DNA of 64,000 nt from assembly GCF_000423405.1 (NCBI RefSeq), contig NZ_AUHX01000001.1, positions 1 to 64,000 on the forward strand. The letters run 5' to 3'. The position numbers were made by a program, and so were the translations under genes. Every line of letters starts with the position of its first letter. The first letter of the stretch is position 1. Below, one piece after another: positions 52,435 through 59,872 of this stretch. The DNA comes from Mesonia mobilis DSM 19841. Lineage in GTDB: Bacteria; Bacteroidota; Bacteroidia; Flavobacteriales; Flavobacteriaceae. The notes under the pieces are model-generated. The model saw only the letters and a program-made list of their open reading frames with translations. It was not told where the DNA came from and did no database searches.

Positions 52435-54807
52435 ATGAAAAGTCAGAATAAGGATTTTCCTTTTAACATAAAAGTGAGTTTTAGAAAGGTGATTTCAACT
52501 TATCGTGAACGAGCGAAGGTTGAAAAAAATCCTATTGCAAAAAATTACCTGAAAAGTGTTCTCGATTACATCGACGAGTTTCCTAAACTGGAGACCGGTT
52601 TAGAAAGTAAAACAGAGATTAAAGAACACATCGATCCTATTCATATTTTGTTAGACGATCTATTTCCTAATATACTTACCAATAATGAGATAAAAGCGGC
52701 TTCGCTACCACATCAGAACTTCTTGTTTAATAAAACCAAGCGCTTTCAAGAGATTATAAAACGCGCCGGAAAAGATTTTGATTTAAAAGTTCGAAATTTT
52801 ACAGATGAAACCGATTATGTATTTGGCTGTATTTTAATTTTGAATGGTTATTACGGTTATAATATCGATTTTACGCGTCCGTTTTATTACGATATTCCTG
52901 ATGAAAACGGAATTATGCATCATTACCGTATTGCGGCCAATGCCGATTTTGTAGAGTTTGAAAAAACAGAGAAGGCTATAGATATTACTGAAGACGATGT
53001 AGATCTTCTTCTTCAGAATACAGACGATATAGATTTGTGGCGAGAGAAATTTCCGCCGTTAAGCTGGATTTTTAAAGGATTTATAATTACCAATTTAACC
53101 GACGTTACTGTCGATGATGGTATTTCTGATCTTAAAACCCAATTGCTGAACAATAACTTGCCTAAAGAAGATAATCTAAAAGGGATTACAGAAATATTTA
53201 GGTCTATTTATCGTAGTCCAGATCTAGAAGTAGGTTTAACACTTTACGATGGTAAGAGTTTAGATCTTACCAAAATGGAAAACGATCAAATTAAAAGTTA
53301 TATTTTAAACTCTATCGAAGAGTTAAATTGTCACGATGCTTTTTGTAATGAAGCCTATAATGCCATCATCGATAAACACCAGTATTTTGCTATTTCTAAT
53401 GTTGAAGCTTATATAGAAAAACATCCCGATAGTGTTCTAAGTAAGAACCTTCAGCATAAAAAAATTAAGAGCTGTATTTTTGCGCCTATTGCTAAAGGAA
53501 ATGATTTGTTGGCAATTCTAGAGCTGGTTTCTTTTCATAAAAATGAATTGAATAGTATAAATGCTATTAAACTGGAAGATATCGTTCCTTATATCGTAAC
53601 GGCTTTAGAAAGAAATAAAGCAGATTTTGAAAATAGGGTAAAAGCGGTAATTCAAAGTGAATGTACATCGATTCATCCTAGTGTTCTTTGGGTTTTTGAA
53701 GAAGAAGCCAGACGTTATATTAGAGATCTCGATAGAGACGGTGTTTCTTCGTTTAGAGATATTGCGTTTAAAGATGTTTTTCCGTTATACGGGCAAATTG
53801 ATATTGTAGGATCTTCCGATGAAAGAAATATTGCTATTCAAAAAGATCTTTTAAAACATTTAAACTTAATTGTTCAGATCGTAGATAAAGCTTTAGAAGA
53901 AGAGCCTTTGCCTATTTATGAGCAAACCAAGTTTAGAATTAATAAATATGTTGACGATTTAAAAGAGAATTTAAATGCTTCTAGTGAACAGAAGATCGTA
54001 AATTTTATACATAAAGAAATCAATCCGCTTATTGAGCATTTTCAATCAAAATCTGATGTGCTTTCGCAAATGATCGATCACTATAATAATTGCATCGATA
54101 AAGATGCCGGTGTAGTTTACGATCAGCGAAAAAATTACGACGATACCGTACAACGTATAAATCGTACTTTAGCACGTTATATCGATAGAAAACAAGTAGA
54201 AGCACAACGAATATTTCCTCATTATTTTGAACGATACAAAACCGATGGAGTAGATCACAACATTTACATTGGAGAATCGATGACTAAAAACAAAGAGTTT
54301 AGTCGTGTTTACCTTCATAATATTAGGTTATGGCAGCTACAGATTGTTTGCGAGATGGAAAATAAATTTTACCATATTCAAGAAAATCTTCCTTTAAAGT
54401 TAGATGCCGCTTCACTTATTTTAGTATTTAGTTCAACCTTATCTATTAGATATCGAATGGATGAGAAGAAATTTGATGTTGATGGTACGTACAATGCGAG
54501 ATACGAAATTATAAAGAAGCGTATCGATAAAGCTTTTGTGAAAAATACGGAAGAGCGCGTGACGCAAAAAGGAAAAATAGCGATTATTTATTCTCAAAAA
54601 GCAGATGAGCGAGAATACCTAAAATATGTAGAATACCTACAAAAAAAGAACTACCTCGGTGATGAGGTAGAACTTTTAGAATTAGAAGATGTTCAGGGTG
54701 TTGTTGGTTTAAAAGCGATTCGAGTTGAAGTACTTTATCATAAAGATGAAGATGCTTCAGAAGAAAAAGCTTTAACCTACGAAGACCTGATGGAAGTTTT
54801 ACATTAA
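52435..54807 (+). CDS. Large GAF-domain cytoplasmic protein
   Basis: 790 residues with no signal peptide or membrane helix. The region with YFAISNVEAYIEKHPDSVLSKNL (about 320-345) and KIKSCIFAPIAKGNDLLAILELVS (about 345-370) is a GAF-like domain that could bind a small ligand. The remainder is helical, including a long coiled section (about 470-620) with many charged residues; the final quarter holds strands ending VEVLYHKDEDASEEK. No kinase, cyclase or HTH is seen. It is convergent with the HD/DUF5706 gene, and their 3' ends overlap by 9 bases. Confidence 0.72.
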   Translation: MKSQNKDFPFNIKVSFRKVISTYRERAKVEKNPIAKNYLKSVLDYIDEFPKLETGLESKTEIKEHIDPIHILLDDLFPNILTNNEIKAASLPHQNFLFNKTKRFQEIIKRAGKDFDLKVRNFTDETDYVFGCILILNGYYGYNIDFTRPFYYDIPDENGIMHHYRIAANADFVEFEKTEKAIDITEDDVDLLLQNTDDIDLWREKFPPLSWIFKGFIITNLTDVTVDDGISDLKTQLLNNNLPKEDNLKGITEIFRSIYRSPDLEVGLTLYDGKSLDLTKMENDQIKSYILNSIEELNCHDAFCNEAYNAIIDKHQYFAISNVEAYIEKHPDSVLSKNLQHKKIKSCIFAPIAKGNDLLAILELVSFHKNELNSINAIKLEDIVPYIVTALERNKADFENRVKAVIQSECTSIHPSVLWVFEEEARRYIRDLDRDGVSSFRDIAFKDVFPLYGQIDIVGSSDERNIAIQKDLLKHLNLIVQIVDKALEEEPLPIYEQTKFRINKYVDDLKENLNASSEQKIVNFIHKEINPLIEHFQSKSDVLSQMIDHYNNCIDKDAGVVYDQRKNYDDTVQRINRTLARYIDRKQVEAQRIFPHYFERYKTDGVDHNIYIGESMTKNKEFSRVYLHNIRLWQLQIVCEMENKFYHIQENLPLKLDAASLILVFSSTLSIRYRMDEKKFDVDGTYNARYEIIKKRIDKAFVKNTEERVTQKGKIAIIYSQKADEREYLKYVEYLQKKNYLGDEVELLELEDVQGVVGLKAIRVEVLYHKDEDASEEKALTYEDLMEVLH

Positions 54808-55983
54808 CCAAAATGCAATTACGAAGCTTATCACCGAGATGATAATTCCGGTCATAAAAATGGTGTACGTCCAACGTAAGATCTTATATTTTCGATTCAA
54901 TACGATTCCTAAGTAATATAAATCTTTGGTAAGCGCTTCGTAAACGTAATCTTTATCTTTTAGAATTTCATTGATCGCCCAGTTGTATTGATCAAATTGC
55001 ATCTGATGAAAATTACCGAAGAATAATACATTCACTTCACGGTTTTTAACCTGTTCTTTAGTGAATTCACCCGAGGTTACATTTGGTTTGGTAGACATAA
55101 TTGATAACACGATTGAAGCCACACAAAAACAAACCATAATAAGTGTTGGGATCATTAAATGTCGATTAGAAGCCGCGTCAAGTTTCGGGATAATATCGGC
55201 AAGTGCTAACGAAATAATAATAGCATTCACCGATAACAGAATATTCGCTTTCGTATCTGCAATATCACTAAGTTTAATATGGTTTCTAAGCGTAGTTCTG
55301 TATAAAGTTTGAATACTTCGCTCGGGATTATCGTTTTTATACCTCGCTTTTAGTTTTGCCTTGGCTTCTTCTTTTTCGTATTTTTTCTTAAGTTTTTTCT
55401 GACTTTCTAAAAGACTTAGAAGATTTTCATCCTTTTTAGGTTTCCAGTTTTCTACCGCGTAGTCACTGTAATATTTGTGTTCTTCAGTGAACATTCTAAT
55501 ATTTTCTTCAACCCATTCATTTGGGGTAAAATACTTAATATTATGTAACTTAAGTTCTTGTCTTAAAAACTCGGTAGTATCTTCAAAATAATCTTTTGCC
55601 AAGTGCGAGGCGTCGGCATCTTTAATAATTTCTTCAAGCTTTGTTTCTGGTACAACTTCTTTTTTAGTTGCCAGAATACACTTTTCAACCTCCTTGATCG
55701 TTTCTTGATCTACCTTATTTTCTTCAAGAAATTTTTTGGAAATTTTTACGCTTTCTTCCTCGTGACCTTTTATAGTTTTCGTATAGCCGGTATCGTGAAG
55801 CCAGGCAGAGAGCAGCAATACCTGTTCTTCTTTAACATTAATTTGAGAATTTTCAATTAATTCTTTAGTACTTTTAACCACACGTTGTGTATGGTTATAG
55901 TTATGGTAAATGAATGTATTAGGCAACTTATCCTTAAATAGTTTCATTACAAAATTGTCTGCCTTCTCAATAATGTTCTCCAT
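54799..55983 (-). CDS. HD phosphohydrolase domain fused to DUF5706 (Pycsar-effector-type) transmembrane domain
   Basis: 394 residues. The N-terminal HD domain (about 20-125) retains metal ligands: H31 in YNHTQ, H63-D64 in WLHDTGY, H74 in GHEE and D121/D123 in KDADASHL. A charged linker (about 165-205) leads to the DUF5706 region (about 210-394) starting LYRTTLRNHIKLSDIADTKA, with a membrane pair (LLSVNAIIISLALADII; IPTLIMVCFCVASIVLSI) and a last helix near the C-terminus. DUF5706 is, as I recall, the family of the PycTM effectors that oligomerise in membranes on binding cyclic pyrimidine nucleotides. No cyclase is nearby. Confidence 0.8.
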   Translation of the reverse strand: MENIIEKADNFVMKLFKDKLPNTFIYHNYNHTQRVVKSTKELIENSQINVKEEQVLLLSAWLHDTGYTKTIKGHEEESVKISKKFLEENKVDQETIKEVEKCILATKKEVVPETKLEEIIKDADASHLAKDYFEDTTEFLRQELKLHNIKYFTPNEWVEENIRMFTEEHKYYSDYAVENWKPKKDENLLSLLESQKKLKKKYEKEEAKAKLKARYKNDNPERSIQTLYRTTLRNHIKLSDIADTKANILLSVNAIIISLALADIIPKLDAASNRHLMIPTLIMVCFCVASIVLSIMSTKPNVTSGEFTKEQVKNREVNVLFFGNFHQMQFDQYNWAINEILKDKDYVYEALTKDLYYLGIVLNRKYKILRWTYTIFMTGIIISVISFVIAFWLM

Positions 55984-56052
55984 AAATTTTGGTTAGTTTC
56001 TGTTTAATGACCATCGCCAAATTAGTAAAAAATCAACCAGCTTTTAGATTAT

Positions 56053-59000
56053 ATGAAGAAAAATAACATACTTCTAACAATTTGTAGTTTATTTCTATTA
56101 TCAGCTTGTGCTACCTTCGAACCTAAGATCAATAAAGATTATCCTCAAGATACACTCGTTTATCCTTCAGAAAAAAAATTGGATAAACGTTTTTTTTTAA
56201 TTGGTGATGCGGGTTACTCGCAACCGGGAGGTTCTTCAGCAGGATTGCAAGCTTTTAAATCTTTTTTAGATTCTTCAGAAACAAAAAATACATACACCAT
56301 ATTCTTAGGTGACAATATTTATCCTGCAGGAATGCCAAGTGAAGACGACCCGCTTCGTAAACAATCTGAATATCGTATCGATGCTCAAATTGATGCTTTA
56401 GAAGATTATGATGGTGAAATTCTTTTTATTCCCGGTAATCACGATTGGTACGACCAAGGTATTGGCGGAGTAAAAGAACAGGCAGATTATATTGAAGAAC
56501 GTACCAAGCAAGAAGATATTTGGGCGCCAACCCCGGGTTGTGGTTTAGAGATTAGAGATGTAAGTGATGATCTTACGATGATCATTATCGACTCGCAATG
56601 GTATTTAGAAGATTGGGATGATAACCCAACAATTAATGATAATTGCCCTGAGATTAAAACCAGAGCAGGTTTATTTCTAGAAATTGAAACCGAATTAAAG
56701 AAAAGTCAGAATAAAAATGTACTAATGGTTTTACACCATCCTATGTATACCAATGGTGTTCACGGTGGTAATTACCATTTTAATAGACATTTATATCCTT
56801 CACAGAAAAAAATACCAATGCCGGTTTTAGGATCGTTAGCGATGTTAATTAGAACTACGGGCGGAGTTTCGATTCAAGATGCACAAAATGAGCGTTATAA
56901 ATCTTTTAGAGATCGTTTAGAAACCCTTTCAAAAGGATACAAAAGAGTGACTTATATTTCTGGTCACGAGCATAATATGCAATATGTGTTACACGAAGGC
57001 TTGCATCAAATTATTTCAGGTTCAGGTTCTAAAAGTTCTTTTGCCAGTTTAAGAAACGATGGTGTTTTTGCTTATCCAGGTCAAGGTTTTGCGGTTTACG
57101 ATGTTTTTAAAGATAAGTCGACTTGGGTTCGTTTTTATGGTTCAGAAAATAACAAGCCTAAACTTTTATTTCAAACTCAAATTTTTAAAGAAGATCAAGA
57201 ACCTACTTTCGATTCTATTCCTAATCCTTTTGAATTGTCTAACGAAGTAGAAGTTTCTATTTACGATCAAGAAGCCACCGATAAAAGTGAAGTTTACGAA
57301 AGTCTTTGGGGCGATCATTACAGAAGTTTATACGGTAAAAAAATAAAAGCGCAAGTAGCTTTACTCGATACGCTTTATGGTGGTTTAAAAGTAGTTAGAG
57401 AAGGTGGCGGACACCAAACCAGATCTATTCGGGTTGAAGACAGAGAAGGTCGAGATTATAATATTCGAGCATTAAAGAAAAGTGCCGTACAGTTTTTACA
57501 AACCGTCGCATTTAAAGATGAATCGGTTGAGCAAAAATTTGAAAATACGTTAGCAGAAGATGCTGTTGAAGATTTTTATACCGCGTCGCATCCTTACGCT
57601 TTTATGGCAGTTCCTAAACTAAGTGAAGCGGCAGGCATTTATCATACCAATCCAAAAATCATCTATTTGCCACAACAAAAAGCTTTAGGAAAATACAATG
57701 AAGCTTATGGTGGTAATATTTATATGATCGTCGAGCGACCTGAAGAAGATTGGATGGATGCCGATTTTTTTGGTAGCCCAAACCACGACATTCAAAGTAC
57801 AGAAGGAATGTTTGATCGTATGCGTAGAGATGAAAAATATAGCATTGATGAAGCAGCTTACATACGTGCAAGAGTTTTTGATATGCTTATTGGCGATTGG
57901 GATCGTCACAACGACCAATGGCGTTGGGCAGAGTTTGAAACCGAAGATGGGAAACACATTTTTAAACCCATTCCAAGAGATCGGGATCAAGTTTTTTCAA
58001 ATTTTGATGGAGCTTTCTTCGGAACTTTAAAAGGACTTGCCGGTTTCGCAAAACAATTCGGAAAATACGGTGAAGATATTGATGACGTTACTTGGTTTAA
58101 TACCGCAGCCATTGGTTTAGATCGATCAATTATTCAAAATGAAGGCAAAGAAACTTGGTTGGCAGAAGCTAAGTATTTACAAGAACATATTACCGACGAG
58201 GTAATTCAAGAAGCATTCAACGATCTACCCAAAGAAGTTAGAGAAGATGAATCTACAGAACGCATCAAAGAATTACTTAAAGCACGCCGAGAAAATATAG
58301 TAGCTATAGCAGAGCGTTACGCCAAGCATTTAGATAAGTTAGCCATTGTAACGGCAACAGATAAAGACGATTATATCGATGTTACTCGTTTACCTGAAGG
58401 GAAAACCAATATCAAAATTTTTAGAAATATTAAAGGAAAGCGTAAATACTTATTTATTGATAAAACCTACAATAAGAAAGACACTAAAGAAATTTGGATT
58501 TATGGTTTAGATGATGATGATGTTTTTACCGTAACAGGAGAAAGTAATAGCGGAAATATATTCTTACGCTTAATTGGTGGACAAAACAATGATATTTATA
58601 ACATAGAAAACCCTAATAAACTTAAAATTTACGATCATAAGTCTAAACCTAATACACTCGATAATGCGCAAAATGCAAAAATTAGACTTTCAGATAACTA
58701 CGAGCAGAATATTTACAATAAGAATAAAAAAATATATTCTACCAATGTGATTCTTCCGGGGATAGGTTATAATCCTGATGACGGTTTAAAATTAGGCATT
58801 CAAAACGTATTTTCTCATTATGGTTTTAAAAGAGATCCTTACACCTCGCAACACCGTTTAAGAGCAGGTTATTATTTTGCAACTAATGGTTTCGATATTC
58901 ATTATAATGCAAGATTTGCAAGAATTGTAGGTAAATATAGTTTAAGTGCAGGAGGTTGGTTTACCAGTCCTAATTTTGCGCAAAACTTTTTTGGTTTAGG

Positions 59001-59784
59001 TAACTCTACCCGAAATGCTAACCGCGATGACGATGAAGATTTCGATTTTAACCGTGTAAAGATTAGTAAAATAGGAGCTCAGGTAGGATTGGTTAGACAA
59101 AGTCCGTTTGGGAGTTATTTTGGTTACCATATTTCTTATGAATCTGTTGAAGTTGAAGAAACCGGAGGAAGATTTGTCGATCAGTATTTTGATGATCCAG
59201 AAGTTTTTAACCGTCAATATTTTGTAGGAGTAGATGGTACGTATCGTTACGAAAGTTATGATGATGTTTTAAACCCGACAAACGGTATGCGTTTTCAGTT
59301 GAGTTTAGGTGGTAAAATGAATACCCGAAAAACAGAAAATATGTATGCTTACATTAAACCATCGATCGAATTTTATAATTCTATTTCCAGAAATCGAAGA
59401 TGGGTTTTACATACTGCTTTAAATTCTCACGTAAATATCGGTGACGATTTTGAATTTTATCAAGGTGCAAATCTTGGTGGCGATTCTGGTTTACGTGGTT
59501 ACCGTAACGAACGTTTTATAGGTGAATCTTCTTTAGCCACATCGGCAGATATTCGTTATACCTTAGGTGAATTTAAAACTACATTTTTACCATTTGAATT
59601 TGGTATTTTTGGTGGTGGCGATGTAGGTCGCGTTTGGCTAGATGGTGAAGATAGCGAACAATGGCATAATGACTTTGGTGGTGGTATTTGGGTAAATAGC
59701 GCCGAAGCCGTTAACGGAACTTTTAATCTTTTTGCAGGAGAAGATGGCTTGAGATTTAGCTTTGGTTTCGGGTTTAGATTTTAA
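56053..59784 (+). CDS. Outer-membrane lipoprotein fusion: metallophosphoesterase, kinase-like middle region, Omp85-type barrel
   Basis: 1243 residues. Lipobox ending in Cys19 (LSAC). Calcineurin-like phosphoesterase (about 45-330): GDAGY (51-55), GDNIY (86-90), GNHD (128-131), LHHPMYTNGVHGG and SGHEHN supply the metal ligands. The middle (about 440-680) shows EGGGHQTRSIRVED (450-463), then YNIRALKKS, and a DRHND catalytic-loop-like FDMLIGDWDRHNDQW (D617-H619) followed by RDRDQVF (D643/D645), a pattern of HipA/Fam20/CotH-type kinases. A C-terminal barrel (from about 895) ends GLRFSFGFGFRF. A clear N-terminal lipid anchor on a barrel protein is unusual. Confidence 0.85.
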   Translation: MKKNNILLTICSLFLLSACATFEPKINKDYPQDTLVYPSEKKLDKRFFLIGDAGYSQPGGSSAGLQAFKSFLDSSETKNTYTIFLGDNIYPAGMPSEDDPLRKQSEYRIDAQIDALEDYDGEILFIPGNHDWYDQGIGGVKEQADYIEERTKQEDIWAPTPGCGLEIRDVSDDLTMIIIDSQWYLEDWDDNPTINDNCPEIKTRAGLFLEIETELKKSQNKNVLMVLHHPMYTNGVHGGNYHFNRHLYPSQKKIPMPVLGSLAMLIRTTGGVSIQDAQNERYKSFRDRLETLSKGYKRVTYISGHEHNMQYVLHEGLHQIISGSGSKSSFASLRNDGVFAYPGQGFAVYDVFKDKSTWVRFYGSENNKPKLLFQTQIFKEDQEPTFDSIPNPFELSNEVEVSIYDQEATDKSEVYESLWGDHYRSLYGKKIKAQVALLDTLYGGLKVVREGGGHQTRSIRVEDREGRDYNIRALKKSAVQFLQTVAFKDESVEQKFENTLAEDAVEDFYTASHPYAFMAVPKLSEAAGIYHTNPKIIYLPQQKALGKYNEAYGGNIYMIVERPEEDWMDADFFGSPNHDIQSTEGMFDRMRRDEKYSIDEAAYIRARVFDMLIGDWDRHNDQWRWAEFETEDGKHIFKPIPRDRDQVFSNFDGAFFGTLKGLAGFAKQFGKYGEDIDDVTWFNTAAIGLDRSIIQNEGKETWLAEAKYLQEHITDEVIQEAFNDLPKEVREDESTERIKELLKARRENIVAIAERYAKHLDKLAIVTATDKDDYIDVTRLPEGKTNIKIFRNIKGKRKYLFIDKTYNKKDTKEIWIYGLDDDDVFTVTGESNSGNIFLRLIGGQNNDIYNIENPNKLKIYDHKSKPNTLDNAQNAKIRLSDNYEQNIYNKNKKIYSTNVILPGIGYNPDDGLKLGIQNVFSHYGFKRDPYTSQHRLRAGYYFATNGFDIHYNARFARIVGKYSLSAGGWFTSPNFAQNFFGLGNSTRNANRDDDEDFDFNRVKISKIGAQVGLVRQSPFGSYFGYHISYESVEVEETGGRFVDQYFDDPEVFNRQYFVGVDGTYRYESYDDVLNPTNGMRFQLSLGGKMNTRKTENMYAYIKPSIEFYNSISRNRRWVLHTALNSHVNIGDDFEFYQGANLGGDSGLRGYRNERFIGESSLATSADIRYTLGEFKTTFLPFEFGIFGGGDVGRVWLDGEDSEQWHNDFGGGIWVNSAEAVNGTFNLFAGEDGLRFSFGFGFRF

Positions 59785-59807
59785 TTGAAATTCTTTTAAT
59801 AAATTAC

Positions 59808-59834
59808 AAAAGGGAGCAAAACGCTCCCTTTTTT
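59808..59834 (+). terminator. Terminator after the phosphoesterase fusion gene
   Basis: Arms AAAAGGGAGC (59808-59817) and GCTCCCTTTT (59823-59832) surround the loop AAAAC, with a T run continuing to 59834. It is 23 bases after the stop. Confidence 0.9.
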
Positions 59835-59872
59835 CGTGGTTATCATTAACTAAGTTTTGTTGGTTGGTTAAT

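Noticed and set aside
54799-55983. A complete Pycsar defence operon
   Set aside because: Only an effector-type membrane domain is present; no pyrimidine cyclase or other defence gene is found in the window.
57685-57990. Antisense frame inside the phosphoesterase fusion
   Set aside because: Lies opposite the DRH motif region and shows no domain signal.
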